This document shows, in pieces, positions 35,086 through 44,698 of a stretch of DNA of 64,000 bases. Within the stretch, counting starts at the first letter, position 1. The number at the start of each line of letters is the position of its first letter. Position numbers and translations under genes: made by a program. The notes beneath the pieces were generated by a model. That model was not told where the DNA came from, did not search any database, and saw only the letters and a program-made list of their open reading frames with translations. Origin of the DNA: Rhodoplanes tepidamans (GTDB taxonomy: Bacteria; Pseudomonadota; Alphaproteobacteria; Rhizobiales; Xanthobacteraceae); NCBI RefSeq assembly GCF_030813915.1, contig NZ_JAUSUJ010000022.1, positions 59,905 to 123,904 on the forward strand, read 5' to 3'.

Positions 35086-35886
35086 TCAGCGGCCGGCCGG
35101 CGCCGGGAACAGCGCATCGGTGCGACCGGTCAGCCGGTAGACCAAGAGGCCGACCCATTCGCGCACGGCCGTGTCGGTGCGGCGAAGGCCGTCGCCGATC
35201 GACGGGAACGGCCGCAGCGCGTCCTGTGGCCCGCGGGTGCGGAAGTCGACCGGATACGGCACCACCGGAAAGCCCGCCGCGCGGAAGACGCCGACGGCGC
35301 GCGGCATGTGATAGGCCGAGGTGACGAGCAGCCAGCGCTCGCCCGGCTGCGGCCGCGCGATCGCCTTGGAGAACACCGCGTTCTCGACCGTGTTGCGGGA
35401 GCGGTCCTCGGCGATCAGCCGCTCGCGCGCCACGCCGAGATCGGCGAGCAGGCGCAGCGCGACGACCGACTCGTTGCCCTCCGGCAGCAGGAAGGCGGCG
35501 TCGCCGCCCGAATGGACGATCTTCGCGTCCGGATACTGCCGCGCCAGCACGGCCGCGGCGGTGAGCCGCTCGGCGGCCTCGTTGAGCATGACGGAGCTGC
35601 GGGCCCCCGACACCTCGGGCGTGATGCTGCCGCCGAGCACGACGATCCCGGCGATCGCGCCGTCCGGCTCGACCGCCGGGAAGCGCTCCTCCAGCGGGAT
35701 CAGCAGCGCGTTGCCGAGCGGCGACCAGCCGAGCAGCGCGACCAGCACCAGGCTCGCCGCGGCGAGCCGCGCCCCGGCGCACCGCCAGCGGGTCGCCAGC
35801 AGCGCGACGCCGAGGAGGCCGAGCACCACCACGACATTGGACGGCAGCGCGAAGAAGCCGAGCAGCTTGGACAGCGGAAAGAACAT
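35086..35886 (-). CDS. YdcF/ElyC-family (DUF218) membrane protein
   Basis: This 266-residue protein has two N-terminal helices and then a DUF218 domain: AGIVVLGGSITPEVSG, the SRNTVENAVFSK motif and VTSAYHMPRAVGVFRAAGFP are all conserved. In E. coli, ElyC and SanA of this family act in envelope biogenesis (undecaprenyl phosphate use, vancomycin sensitivity). The ATG at 35886 gives a normal length. It sits on the same strand as the RraA-like gene, 62 bases away, and may be co-transcribed with it. Confidence 0.92.
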   Translation of the reverse strand: MFFPLSKLLGFFALPSNVVVVLGLLGVALLATRWRCAGARLAAASLVLVALLGWSPLGNALLIPLEERFPAVEPDGAIAGIVVLGGSITPEVSGARSSVMLNEAAERLTAAAVLARQYPDAKIVHSGGDAAFLLPEGNESVVALRLLADLGVARERLIAEDRSRNTVENAVFSKAIARPQPGERWLLVTSAYHMPRAVGVFRAAGFPVVPYPVDFRTRGPQDALRPFPSIGDGLRRTDTAVREWVGLLVYRLTGRTDALFPAPAGR

Positions 35887-35948
35887 GGCGCGGCTCCCCT
35901 GCCCCGTGCGTGGCCCGATCCGCTCCGGGCCTTCGACGCCGCCCCGGC

Positions 35949-36650
35949 TCAGCCCCGGCTCTGCCGCCAGGCGGCGTAGCGGGCCTTGGCCTCGTCGTCG
36001 GGCGGATAGAGGCCGGGCAGCGGCACGCCGCGCTCCACTTCGGTGAAGACCCAGCTCTCGTAGAGCTCGTGCTCGGCGCCCTCGTGGGCGACGAACTCGA
36101 CGAGGTCCTTGGGGATCACCACGGCGCCGTCCTCGTCGGCGACGATCACGTCGTCCGGGAAGATCGCGACGCCGCCGCAGCCGATCGGCTCCTGCCAGTT
36201 GACGAAGGTGAGGCCGTTGACCGAGGCCGGCGCGGCGACGCCGGCGCACCACACCGGCAGGCCGCTCGCCAGCACGCCGGCGCGGTCCCGCATCACGCCG
36301 TCCGTCACCAGCGCCGTGACGTTCCGCTTCTTCATCCGGGCACACAGGATGTCGCCGAAGATGCCGGCCGAGGTGATGCCCATGGCGTCGGCGACGACGA
36401 TGCAGTTCTCCGGCATCGCCTCGATGGCGCCGCGGGTCGAGATCGGCTTCGACCAGCTCTCCGGGGTCGCCAGATCCTCGCGCGCCGGCACGAAGCGCAG
36501 CGTGAAGGCGGGGCCGACGAGGCGCGCGCCGCCCGCCACCAGCGGCTTCGGCCCGGCCATCCAGCAGCGCCGGATTCCCTTCTTGAGCAGCATCGTGGTG
36601 ACGGTGGCGGTGGTCACCTTCTCGAGGAGATCGTAGAGCGCCGCGGACAT
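35949..36650 (-). CDS. RraA-like / HMG-CHA aldolase family protein
   Basis: This 233-residue protein has the RraA fold: GIFGDILCARMKKRNVTALV and the signature TDGVMRDRAG with Arg-Asp that bind pyruvate and metal in the aldolase members. It could be a class II pyruvate aldolase or oxaloacetate decarboxylase; a true RNase E inhibitor would be shorter (about 160). The ATG at 36650 is preceded by GAGGTGG; an in-frame ATG at 36677 is possible but falls inside a repeat. Confidence 0.85.
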   Translation of the reverse strand: MSAALYDLLEKVTTATVTTMLLKKGIRRCWMAGPKPLVAGGARLVGPAFTLRFVPAREDLATPESWSKPISTRGAIEAMPENCIVVADAMGITSAGIFGDILCARMKKRNVTALVTDGVMRDRAGVLASGLPVWCAGVAAPASVNGLTFVNWQEPIGCGGVAIFPDDVIVADEDGAVVIPKDLVEFVAHEGAEHELYESWVFTEVERGVPLPGLYPPDDEAKARYAAWRQSRG

Positions 36651-36673
36651 GGGGTTTTCCACCTCGTTGGGGG

Positions 36674-36774
36674 TCATTCCGGGGCGCCGCGCAGCGGCGA
36701 ACCCGGAATCCAGACACGAACATCGAGCCCGCCGCTGGATTCCGGGTTCGCGCCTGCGGCGCGCCCCGGAATGA
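36674..36774. repeat. REP-like long inverted repeat
   Basis: Two arms of about 40 bases face each other: 36674-36713 (starting TCATTCCGGGG and ending GGAATCCAG) and 36735-36774 (starting CTGGATTCC and ending CCCCGGAATGA), with a 21-base loop. The transcript could fold into one very long hairpin. Elements ending in CCGGAATGA are abundant in Rhizobiales genomes. It lies between the queuosine unit and the RraA-like gene and may end the queC transcript. Confidence 0.85.
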
Positions 36775-36786
36775 CGGCCGAGGGAC

Positions 36787-37353
36787 CTAGGCCGCCACGA
36801 GCCCCAGGCGCTCGTCGCGCCGGCGCAGCCACACCACGAACGGGATCGACAGCAGCACCATCCAGGCCTTGCCGACCACCTGGCCGGCCAGGAAGTCGAG
36901 CGAGCCGAAGGCGAGCCACAGGAACAGCAGCGAGTCGACCACCAGGCCGACGGTCCCGGAGGCGATCACGGCCGTCACCATGCGGCGGCGCGCCAGCGGC
37001 GTGTAGACGGCGAGATCCGCCATCTCGGAGACCAGGAAGGCGGCGGCCGAGGCGATCACCAGGGCGGGCGGCGCCAGGACGGCGGACAGCAGCGCGCCGA
37101 TCAGCACGGCGACGGCCGAGGCCAGCACGCCGAGCCGGCGCTGGACGAGGTCGCGCAGCACCAGGGCGACGCCGACCATCAGCACGCCCGACGGCGCCGC
37201 GAGGCCCGGCAGCACCGGGACGAGGCACGGGCCGTTCGGCACGCAGGTCGTGCCGGCATGCTGGATCAGCCAGTTGGCGAGCGGAATCGTCAGAGTGAAA
37301 AGCGCAAGGAAAACGAGGCCTTCCGTGCGGCGGCGAAGATCGGGGGTAAACAT
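36787..37353 (-). CDS. Queuosine precursor transporter (YhhQ/VUT family)
   Basis: This 188-residue inner-membrane protein has five to six helices and starts DLRRRTEGLVFLALFTLTIP, the usual beginning of the VUT/QPT family, which takes up queuine precursors such as preQ0 or preQ1. The ATG at 37353 overlaps the stop codon of queC (TGATG), a strong sign of translational coupling; an ATG 18 bases upstream, inside queC, is also possible. Adjacency to queC supports the queuosine role independently of sequence. Confidence 0.88.
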   Translation of the reverse strand: MFTPDLRRRTEGLVFLALFTLTIPLANWLIQHAGTTCVPNGPCLVPVLPGLAAPSGVLMVGVALVLRDLVQRRLGVLASAVAVLIGALLSAVLAPPALVIASAAAFLVSEMADLAVYTPLARRRMVTAVIASGTVGLVVDSLLFLWLAFGSLDFLAGQVVGKAWMVLLSIPFVVWLRRRDERLGLVAA

Positions 37354-38060
37354 CAGCGGCGAGACTTCCATGTCGAGAACCCCTCGGCCCGCAGCCGGCA
37401 GGCCGGGCACGCGCCGCAGCCATAGCCCCAGGGGTGGCGGACCGAGCGGTCGCCCACATAGCAGGTGTGGGTCTCTTCGAGAAGCAGCTCCACGAACGCC
37501 GCCCCGCCGAGCTCGTCGGCGAGCGCGAAGGTCTCGGCCTTGTCGATCCACATCAGCGGCGTGTGGACCACGAAGCGGCGCTGCATGCCGAGATTGAGGG
37601 CGAGCTGCATCGCCTTGATGGTGTCGTCGCGGCAGTCCGGATAGCCCGAGTAATCGGTCTCGCACATGCCGGCGACGAGGTGGCGGGCGCCGCGTCGGTA
37701 GGCCAGTGCGCCCGCGAAGGTGAGGAAGACGAGGTTACGGCCCGGCACGAAGGTGGTCGGCAGCCCGTCCTCGGCGACCTCGATCGCCACGTTGCGGGTG
37801 AGCGCGGTTTCCGAGACGGCGCCGAGCCCGTCGAGCGGGACCAGATGGTCGGGCCCGAGCCGTTCGCCCCAGCCGGCGTCGAGGGCGGCCATCTTCAGCC
37901 GCACCCGCGGCCGCACCTGCAGCTCGACGGCGTGGCGCTGGCCGTAGGCGAAGCCCACCGTCTCGACACGGGAGAAGCGCGACAGCGCCCAGGCGAGGCA
38001 GACGGTCGAGTCCTGGCCGCCGGAGAACAGGACCAGGGCGGTCTCGTCGCGCCGGGTCAT
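37353..38060 (-). CDS. queC: 7-cyano-7-deazaguanine synthase
   Basis: This 235-residue enzyme makes preQ0 from 7-carboxy-7-deazaguanine, ammonia and ATP on the way to the tRNA base queuosine. The PP-loop is [17 protein letters not shown] at residue 10. Four cysteines at the end (HTCYVGDRS and [10 protein letters not shown]) bind zinc. Its ATG overlaps the stop of the HEAT-repeat gene by four bases (ATGA), and its stop overlaps the transporter start, so three genes form one coupled unit. Confidence 0.97.
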   Translation of the reverse strand: MTRRDETALVLFSGGQDSTVCLAWALSRFSRVETVGFAYGQRHAVELQVRPRVRLKMAALDAGWGERLGPDHLVPLDGLGAVSETALTRNVAIEVAEDGLPTTFVPGRNLVFLTFAGALAYRRGARHLVAGMCETDYSGYPDCRDDTIKAMQLALNLGMQRRFVVHTPLMWIDKAETFALADELGGAAFVELLLEETHTCYVGDRSVRHPWGYGCGACPACRLRAEGFSTWKSRR

Positions 38061-38662
38061 CGGGCCGCCGCCGGCTCGGCGGGGACGCGCCCGGCACGGG
38101 TCCGTCCGGTGCGGTCCCGCCCGCCCTGCCCGTGTCCGCCCTGCCCGTGTCCGGCCGGCGCAGGCGCGGTCCGGGTGCGCAGAATCTGGCGGGCCCGCGC
38201 CTTCTCGGCCGGCCGGCCGGAGGCGAGCGCCTCGTCGAGGCGGCGCTGCACCTCCGCGGCGAGCGCCGGGTCGCCGGCCGCCAGCGCCGCGAAGGCATCG
38301 AGTGCCTCGACCCGGACGACGACGCTGTCGTCGGCGAGCCAGCCATGGACGATGTCGAGGGCGGCAGCGCGGTCGTGCGGCTCCAGCGCCAGCCGCGGCA
38401 GCATGCGGGCGAGATGCCATTTCAGCTCGGGATCGGCGGCGTCCTCGGCACAGACGATCAGCCGCTGCTCGTGATCGCGCAGCAGCTCGGGCGCGAGCGC
38501 CGAGGCCTTCTCCAGCGCGTCGGCGGCCCGCATGCGCACGCCGCGGTCGAGATCGAACAGGAGAATCACCAGCTCGCCGGAGCGGACCGGCTCCGCCGCG
38601 AGCTCGTCGGCCACAGCATCGGCGGCCCCCACGGTCCGGCGGTCGCCGACCGCCAGTCGCAT
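38057..38662 (-). CDS. HEAT-repeat-like helical protein upstream of queC
   Basis: This is a roughly 201-residue all-helical protein with repeated pairs such as [20 protein letters not shown] and [20 protein letters not shown], which look like HEAT or ARM repeats used for protein contacts. The last 40 residues are a low-complexity tail with [11 protein letters not shown] and repeated RTGR-like units, which may be an artefact of slipped replication. I chose the ATG at 38662; a GTG at 38743 would add 27 arginine-rich residues. The function is unknown. Coupling to queC suggests a link to tRNA modification, but this is only position. Confidence 0.7.
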   Translation of the reverse strand: MRLAVGDRRTVGAADAVADELAAEPVRSGELVILLFDLDRGVRMRAADALEKASALAPELLRDHEQRLIVCAEDAADPELKWHLARMLPRLALEPHDRAAALDIVHGWLADDSVVVRVEALDAFAALAAGDPALAAEVQRRLDEALASGRPAEKARARQILRTRTAPAPAGHGQGGHGQGGRDRTGRTRAGRVPAEPAAAR

Positions 38663-38802
38663 CCGCCATTCGTCCCGGGCCGCCGTCGTCCGGCGGCTCC
38701 GGCCCGGCCGGCGCGCCGGCCCGGTTCCGTGTTTCGGTCTCACGCGGTCACCCGTCTGATCCGGCCTCTTCGATCGACCCGGCGGCCCGCCTTGTCAACC
38801 GG

Positions 38803-39621
38803 TCAGTCCCACTTGGGTGCCCCGCTCCAGTCGACGATGCGGCCGCCCGGCCGGGCGAGGCCGCGGATCGCCGCCATCTCGGCGTCGCTCAGGACGAAAT
38901 CGAAGATCTCGAGGTTCTCGGTGAGCAGATCGAGCCGCGCCGCCCGGGGGATCGGGACGCCGCCCTCCTGGACGATGAAGCGCAGGCTCACCTGGGCCGG
39001 GCTCTTGCCGTGGGCCGCCGCGACCGCGCGCATCACCTGCTCGGAGAACACCGCGCCGCGCGCCATCGGGCTGAACGCCGTCACCGCCATGCCGTGGCGC
39101 CGGCAGGCCTCGACGACCTTGGTCTGGTCGAGATGCGGGTGCCATTCGATCTGATTGACGACCAGCGGCTCGGTGGCGTGCTTCACGGCCTCGTCGAGCA
39201 GCGCCACCGTGAAGTTGGACACGCCGACATGCCGGGCGAAGCCGACCTTCTTCATCTTGCACAGCGCCCCGATCGTCTCGGAGAGCGGGATGCGCGGATT
39301 CGGCCAGTGGATCAGCAGGAGGTCGACCTCGGACAGGCGCAGCCGCGCCAGGCTCGCCTTGGTGGCCCGCTCGAGCTCGTGCGGGGCGAGATGATCAGGC
39401 CAGATCTTGGTGGTGACGAACACCTCGGACCGGCGCAGGCCGGACCCGCGGATGCCGTCGCCGACCTCGCGCTCGTTCTCGTAGACCTCGGCGGTGTCGA
39501 CCAGCTTGTAGCCGGCCCGCAGGGCCTGCTCGACCGTGCGGGCGCAGCTGCGCCCCTTGAGACCCCAGGTGCCGAGGCCGATCGCCGGAATGGTGGCGCC
39601 GTTGGCGGTGACGTAGTCCAT
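38803..39621 (-). CDS. Aldo/keto reductase (first of a tandem pair)
   Basis: This 272-residue NADPH-dependent reductase is a TIM barrel with the catalytic tetrad visible: Asp and Tyr in KLVDTAEVYENEREVG, Lys in VFVTTKIW, His in LLLIHWPNP. It is similar in size to 2,5-diketo-gluconate reductases, which reduce sugar or keto-acid aldehydes. Its nearest neighbour upstream encodes a paralogue of the same family, so the pair arose by duplication. The stop is 78 bases short of the paralogue's end, with no hairpin between them. Confidence 0.95.
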   Translation of the reverse strand: MDYVTANGATIPAIGLGTWGLKGRSCARTVEQALRAGYKLVDTAEVYENEREVGDGIRGSGLRRSEVFVTTKIWPDHLAPHELERATKASLARLRLSEVDLLLIHWPNPRIPLSETIGALCKMKKVGFARHVGVSNFTVALLDEAVKHATEPLVVNQIEWHPHLDQTKVVEACRRHGMAVTAFSPMARGAVFSEQVMRAVAAAHGKSPAQVSLRFIVQEGGVPIPRAARLDLLTENLEIFDFVLSDAEMAAIRGLARPGGRIVDWSGAPKWD

Positions 39622-39698
39622 GCCGTTCTCTCTTCGCGCGCCCCCTCGGGACACACCGGTCCGACACGAGTGTAACCGCCAATGGTTACCGGTTCGGA

Positions 39699-40520
39699 TC
39701 AGGTGTCCCAGCGCGGCGCGTGCGGCGGGCTGACGAGGCGGCCGTCCGGACGGCGCAGCGCGGCGATCTCGCCCATCTCCTCGTCCGTCAAGGTGAAGTC
39801 GAACACCGCGAGGTTCTCCGGCAGCCGGGCGACGTTGCCGGTGCGCGGGATGGCGACCAGCCCCTGCTGCACCAGCCAGCGCAGCGCCACCTGGGAGGCG
39901 GTCTTGCGGTGGGCGGCGCCGATGCGCTGCAGCACCGGGTCGGACGGCACGCCGCCGCGGGCGAGCGGGCAATAGGCCGTCACCGACAGCCCGTGCCGCC
40001 GGCAGGTCTCGATCAGCCGCCGCTGGTCGATATAGGGGTGCACCTCGATCTGGTTCGTCACCAGCGGCACGGTCGCGAGCCGAACCGCCTCCTCGACCAT
40101 GGCAGCGGTGAAGTTGGCGACGCCGACGTGGCGGGCGCGCCCGTCGGCCGCCACCCGGCACAGCGCGCCGACCGTGTCGGCGAGCGGCACGGCGGCGTTC
40201 GGCCAGTGGATCAACAGCAGATCGACGAACGGCAGGTCGAGCTTCCGCAGGCTCTCGTCGAAGGTGCGCTCGACGTCCGCAGGCGCCAGATTGCTGTGCC
40301 AGACCTTGGTGGTGAGGAAGACGTCCGCGCGCGGAATGCCGGAGGCCTTCAGGCCCTGCCCCACCTCGGCCTCGTTGCCGTACATCTGCGCCGTGTCGAG
40401 ATGGCGGTAGCCGAGCCCGAGCGCGGCCGACACGATCTCGACGCACGTGTCGCCCTTGAGCGTCATGGTCCCGAGCCCGATGGCCGGAATCCGGGCGCCG
40501 TTCGCCTCCACCACCTGCAT
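39699..40520 (-). CDS. Aldo/keto reductase (second of a tandem pair)
   Basis: This 273-residue paralogue of the downstream gene has the same tetrad (HLDTAQMYGNEAEVG, VFLTTKVWHSN, LLLIHWPNA) and the same ends. The two differ enough, roughly half their residues by eye, that the duplication is not recent and the substrates may differ. The ATG at 40520 has GGGGAGAG upstream. It probably heads a two-gene transcript. There are about 170 bases to the end of the EAL gene, which lies upstream on the same strand. Confidence 0.95.
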   Translation of the reverse strand: MQVVEANGARIPAIGLGTMTLKGDTCVEIVSAALGLGYRHLDTAQMYGNEAEVGQGLKASGIPRADVFLTTKVWHSNLAPADVERTFDESLRKLDLPFVDLLLIHWPNAAVPLADTVGALCRVAADGRARHVGVANFTAAMVEEAVRLATVPLVTNQIEVHPYIDQRRLIETCRRHGLSVTAYCPLARGGVPSDPVLQRIGAAHRKTASQVALRWLVQQGLVAIPRTGNVARLPENLAVFDFTLTDEEMGEIAALRRPDGRLVSPPHAPRWDT

Positions 40521-40689
40521 GCGTCTCTCCCCGAAAAATTTGTCCCGCCTCCTGGTCGTGCGGCCTGCACGACCTCGTGCAGCGCCCGGAGGACGGTGCC
40601 GGTCTGGACGGCCGGCGCGCGAGGGTGAGCGGATCGCCGCCGCGACGCAAGCGCCTTCCGGGAAAGCCCGACCGTCCGGCCGGCTCACC

Positions 40690-42972
40690 TCACGGATCGA
40701 CGCCGTTGACGAAGTCCTCGCCGTCGTCCGCCGCGGGCGGTCCGGCCAGCACGATGCCGCGGCGGGTCACGTCCAGGAAGGCCGAGGCCGGCATCGGGCG
40801 GGCGAACAGATAGCCCTGCATCTCGTCGCAGCCGGCGAGGCGCAGGAGCAGACGCTGCTCCTCGGTCTCGACGCCTTCGGCCAGCACCGAGAGGCCGAGG
40901 GCGCGGCCGAGCGCCACGATCGCCTGCAGGATCACGCCGCCATTGGCGGAGCGCCCGAGCGGCGAGACGAACTCCTTGTCGATCTTGAGCTTGTCGATGG
41001 GCAGCCGGCGCAGATAGCTGAGGCTGGAATAGCCGGAGCCGAAGTCGTCGAGGGCGATCTTGACGCCGAGCCCGCGCAGCTCCTTGAGGCGCTGCTTGGC
41101 CTCCTCGGGATTGTCGATGAGGACGCCCTCGGTGATCTCCAGCACCACCCGGGACGGCTCGATGCCGGAATCGCCGAGCGCCCCGGCGACGGTGCGCACC
41201 AGGCCGCGGTCGCGCACCTGGATGGGCGACAGGTTGATGGCGATGAACAGCTCCGGCCAGTCGCGCGCGTCGGCGAGCGCCCGCCGCAGCACGAACTCGC
41301 CGAGCTCGATCATCAGACCGGCCTGCTCGGCGACGGCGACGAAGACGCTCGGCGGGATGTTGCCGCGCACCGGATGCTTCCAGCGCACCAGCGCCTCGGC
41401 CCCCACCATGCGCAGGCCGTCGCCGGCGACGATCGGCTGGTAGAACACCGACAGGACGCCGTCGGCGAGGGCATGGCGGAGCTCCTGCTCGATGAAGCGG
41501 CGCTCGTTGATCTCGTCCTCGAGCCCGTGGTGGAAGGCGAGGATGCGGCCGCGGCCGGCCTTCTTGGCGGAGCGCGCCGCGAGGTCGGCGCGGCGGATCA
41601 GCTCGTGGGCGCTCTCGCCGTCGCGCGGCGCCAGCGTGAGCCCGACGCTCGCCGTCACGTGGATGGTCTGGTCGCGGATGTCGAACGGCACGGCGAGCCG
41701 GCGGGCGCAGGTGTCGGCGGCCTCGACCGCGGCGGCGCCGTTGCGCACCGTCATCACCACGGCGAACTCGTCGCCGTCGATGCGGCCGATCTCGGCCGCC
41801 TCCGGCAGGGCGGCGCGCAGCCGCTCGGAGGCCTCGGCGATCAGCCGGTCGCCGATGTCGTGGCCGAGCACCTCGTTGACCTCCTTGAAGGCGTCGAGGT
41901 CGAGGCAGACGAAGGCGACGCTCTCGTCGGGCTTGCGCGCCTTCAGGGCGGCGCCGAGGGCGGCGATGATCTTGCGCCGGTTCGGCATCCCGGTGAGCGG
42001 GTCCTCCTGGGCGATCCGGCGCAGCTCGACCTCGATCTGCTCGAGCCCGCCGGCGGCGCGGCGGATCTGATGCAGCGACAGGCCGGCGAAGCCCAGGAAC
42101 GCCAGCCCGCCGAGCACCGGCAGCAGCCACAGCCAGCTCGGACCGTGCGCCTCCGCGGGCGGGTCCCAGCCGAACCAGCCGACGATGCGGCCGCGCGAAT
42201 CCGTCTGCGAATGGGTGGGCCCCCGCGTCTGGCCGGGATCGGTCTCGAAGCGCAGGTTCGGCACCCCCGCGGTCTCGCCGACCTCGGCGACGATCGTCTG
42301 GTCTAGCGCCGTCGCCAGCACCAGGGTCAGGGCCGCGCTGCCCACCGAAGCCCCGCCGACCGGCGCCAGCGCCGCGACGGCGGGCTGCTGCTCGATCAGC
42401 ACGATCTCGGTGTGGACCGGGACGGCGCGGTCGACGAGAGCGGCCTCGGCGCGCGAGCGCGTGCGGCCCGCCGCCGGGTCGGTGCGGAATGTTTCGATGA
42501 TCGAAACGAGAGGCGCCGGAACCTGCCGCGTGTCGGGCGGGAACGCCGCCGCGAGGGTGCCGTCGCGGCGGATCAGATAGGCCCAGCGGTGGCGGAATCG
42601 CGGCAGACCGGTCGGTGCCAGGTGCTGCTCGACGTCGACCGGGATGACGTCAGAGGCGCCGGCGGCGGCGATCGCGTGGGCACGGCGCAGCGCCGCGTCG
42701 CCGAACACGGTGCGGAACTCGGCGAAGGCCCGGGTGACGCTCGCCCGCGTCCGCTCGATCGCCACGGTCTCGTCCGGCCGCACGACGAGATAGAGCACGG
42801 CCGCCACCGAGACGAGGCCGCAGGCGAGCGCCGCCGACAGCGCCAGAAGCGAACTCGACACCGGCCGGGCGGCCCGCGACCAGGCACGCGGCGCCGTTGC
42901 GCGCGGCGCATCCGCGGAGCGCTGATCCGAACCCGTCGATCCATTCCGTCCGCTGTTGTCAGCGGGACCCAT
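40690..42972 (-). CDS. Membrane GGDEF-EAL protein with degenerate GGDEF and intact EAL
   Basis: This 760-residue cyclic-di-GMP enzyme has a helix near residues 41-65, a periplasmic sensor of about 200 residues, a second helix ([20 protein letters not shown]), then GGDEF and EAL domains. The diguanylate cyclase signature reads IDGDEF instead of GGDEF, and so is likely inactive for synthesis or binds GTP as a regulator. The EAL part keeps the residues needed for cleavage: [33 protein letters not shown] and AEGVET. Net activity is therefore probably breakdown of c-di-GMP, which favours motility over biofilm. Confidence 0.93.
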   Translation of the reverse strand: MGPADNSGRNGSTGSDQRSADAPRATAPRAWSRAARPVSSSLLALSAALACGLVSVAAVLYLVVRPDETVAIERTRASVTRAFAEFRTVFGDAALRRAHAIAAAGASDVIPVDVEQHLAPTGLPRFRHRWAYLIRRDGTLAAAFPPDTRQVPAPLVSIIETFRTDPAAGRTRSRAEAALVDRAVPVHTEIVLIEQQPAVAALAPVGGASVGSAALTLVLATALDQTIVAEVGETAGVPNLRFETDPGQTRGPTHSQTDSRGRIVGWFGWDPPAEAHGPSWLWLLPVLGGLAFLGFAGLSLHQIRRAAGGLEQIEVELRRIAQEDPLTGMPNRRKIIAALGAALKARKPDESVAFVCLDLDAFKEVNEVLGHDIGDRLIAEASERLRAALPEAAEIGRIDGDEFAVVMTVRNGAAAVEAADTCARRLAVPFDIRDQTIHVTASVGLTLAPRDGESAHELIRRADLAARSAKKAGRGRILAFHHGLEDEINERRFIEQELRHALADGVLSVFYQPIVAGDGLRMVGAEALVRWKHPVRGNIPPSVFVAVAEQAGLMIELGEFVLRRALADARDWPELFIAINLSPIQVRDRGLVRTVAGALGDSGIEPSRVVLEITEGVLIDNPEEAKQRLKELRGLGVKIALDDFGSGYSSLSYLRRLPIDKLKIDKEFVSPLGRSANGGVILQAIVALGRALGLSVLAEGVETEEQRLLLRLAGCDEMQGYLFARPMPASAFLDVTRRGIVLAGPPAADDGEDFVNGVDP

Positions 42973-43098
42973 GAAGCCACCTTCGGCGGTCTTTACGACT
43001 CGTCTTGCTAGCAGACGGCGAGTTAAAACTTGGTCAGCATAGCCCGCTTCGGTGGTGTTCGTGCGGCGTTATCTGAAAAGGACCGGCCGGATCCTCCT

Positions 43099-44508
43099 TC
43101 AGTGCAGCCCGAACCACAGGCTCGCGATGCCGAGAAACGCGAAAAAACCGACCACGTCCGTGATGGTGGTGACGAAGACGCCGGACGACACCGCCGGATC
43201 GAGCCTGAAGCGGTCGACGACGAGCGGAACGAGTATGCCGCCGAGCGCCGCCGCCACCAGGTTGCAGATCATCGCCAGCCCGATCACGATGCCGAGATCG
43301 GCGGTCCTGAACCACGCCGCCGCCGCGACCCCGGTGATCACCGCGAAGGCGAGGCCGTTGACCACGCCGACCAGGAGTTCGCGCAGCACGATCCGCATGG
43401 CGTTGCCGTCGTGCAGCTCGCGGGTCGCCAGCGCCCGCACCGCCACCGTCATGGTCTGGGTCGCGGCGTTGCCGCCCTGGCTGGCGACGATCGGGGCGAG
43501 CACGGCGAGCGCCACCATCTTCTGCAGCTCGCCCTCGAACAGGCCGAGCACGGACGAGGCCAGGAAGGCGGTGGCGAGATTGACGAGCAGCCAGTTGAAG
43601 CGGCCGCGCGCGATCGTCCACACCGAGTCGGACAGCTCCTCGTCGCCGCCGACGCCGCCGAGCGCCTTGATGTCCTTCTCGGCCTCCTCCTCGATCACGT
43701 CGACGACGTCGTCGACCGTGACCACGCCGACCAGCCGGTCCTCGTCGTCGACGACCGGCGCCGCGATCAGGTTGTAGCGCTCGAACAGGCGCGCCACCTC
43801 CTCCAGGTCGTCGGTGGCGCGGACGCGGCGGCGGCCGGCGTCCATCAGCTCGGAGATGCGGTTCGGCCGGCGGGTGCGCAGGAGCATGTCGAGCGCGACC
43901 GTGCCGAGCAGCTTGTAGTCGCCGTCGACCACGTGGATCTCGAAGAAGCGCTCGGGCAGCTCCTCGTCGTCGCGCAGATAGTCGATCGTGTGTCCGACCG
44001 TCCAGGACGGCGGCACCGCGACGTATTCGGACTGCATCCTGCGCCCGGCGGAATTTTCCGGGAACTGCAGGCTGCGCTCCAGGGCGCGGCGGTCGAGCGA
44101 GGGAAGCTGCTCGAGGATCTCGTCCTGCTCGTCCTTCGGCAGGTCCTCGAGGATGTAGACGGCGTCGTCGGAATCGAGATCCCGGACGCCCTCGGCGACG
44201 GCCTGCGGCGGCAGCTCGTCGAGAATCTCCTCGCGGACCGTGTCGTCGACCTCGACCAGCGCGGTGAAATCGAAATCAGCGCCCATCAGGGCGATCAGCC
44301 GCGGCCGCAGCTCCGGATCGAGCGCCTCCAGGAGGTCGCCGACGTCCGCCTCGTGCAGATCGCCGACCAGCCGGCGCAGCGTGTCGGCCTCCGCCGCCTC
44401 GACGGCATCGCTCACCCGCGCGACGAAGTCGGCGCGCAGCGCGCCGTCCTCGTCGCGCAGCGCGGCGGCCCCCGCCTCGGTGGTCGTCTCGGGCTGGTCC
44501 AGCATCAC
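43099..44508 (-). CDS. mgtE: Magnesium transporter MgtE
   Basis: This 469-residue protein has the cytosolic MgtE N domain (residues about 45-150), two CBS domains (VPPSWTVGHTIDYLRDDEEL; YNLIAAPVVDDEDRLVGVVT) that sense cytoplasmic magnesium, and five C-terminal helices forming the pore, with the conserved PIVASQGGNAATQTMTVAVR in the second. Magnesium flows in and the channel closes when the CBS domains are occupied. It lies alone between the EAL gene and the divergent deacetylase pair. No M-box riboswitch was recognised upstream. Confidence 0.96.
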   Translation of the reverse strand: MMLDQPETTTEAGAAALRDEDGALRADFVARVSDAVEAAEADTLRRLVGDLHEADVGDLLEALDPELRPRLIALMGADFDFTALVEVDDTVREEILDELPPQAVAEGVRDLDSDDAVYILEDLPKDEQDEILEQLPSLDRRALERSLQFPENSAGRRMQSEYVAVPPSWTVGHTIDYLRDDEELPERFFEIHVVDGDYKLLGTVALDMLLRTRRPNRISELMDAGRRRVRATDDLEEVARLFERYNLIAAPVVDDEDRLVGVVTVDDVVDVIEEEAEKDIKALGGVGGDEELSDSVWTIARGRFNWLLVNLATAFLASSVLGLFEGELQKMVALAVLAPIVASQGGNAATQTMTVAVRALATRELHDGNAMRIVLRELLVGVVNGLAFAVITGVAAAAWFRTADLGIVIGLAMICNLVAAALGGILVPLVVDRFRLDPAVSSGVFVTTITDVVGFFAFLGIASLWFGLH

Positions 44509-44698
44509 GATTCTCGCGATTGAGCCGCACGCTCGTCGGAGGGGCGACCCGTTCGGCTTTTACGCGCGGGGTCGAGAGGTGGCAAATCCCCCGCGACGCC
44601 AGTATGACGGTGCGGCGATCCGCTGCCGCGCCGCGGGTCGCTCCGCCCTGGCGCCGTCGCCGCCGGGTGCGCCGGGAGCCGGGAGCCGGGAGAAACGC

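Noticed and set aside
42973..43098. Imperfect palindrome at 43001-43017 upstream of the EAL gene
   Set aside because: Arms of five bases with an unpaired base; could be an operator but is too weak to claim.
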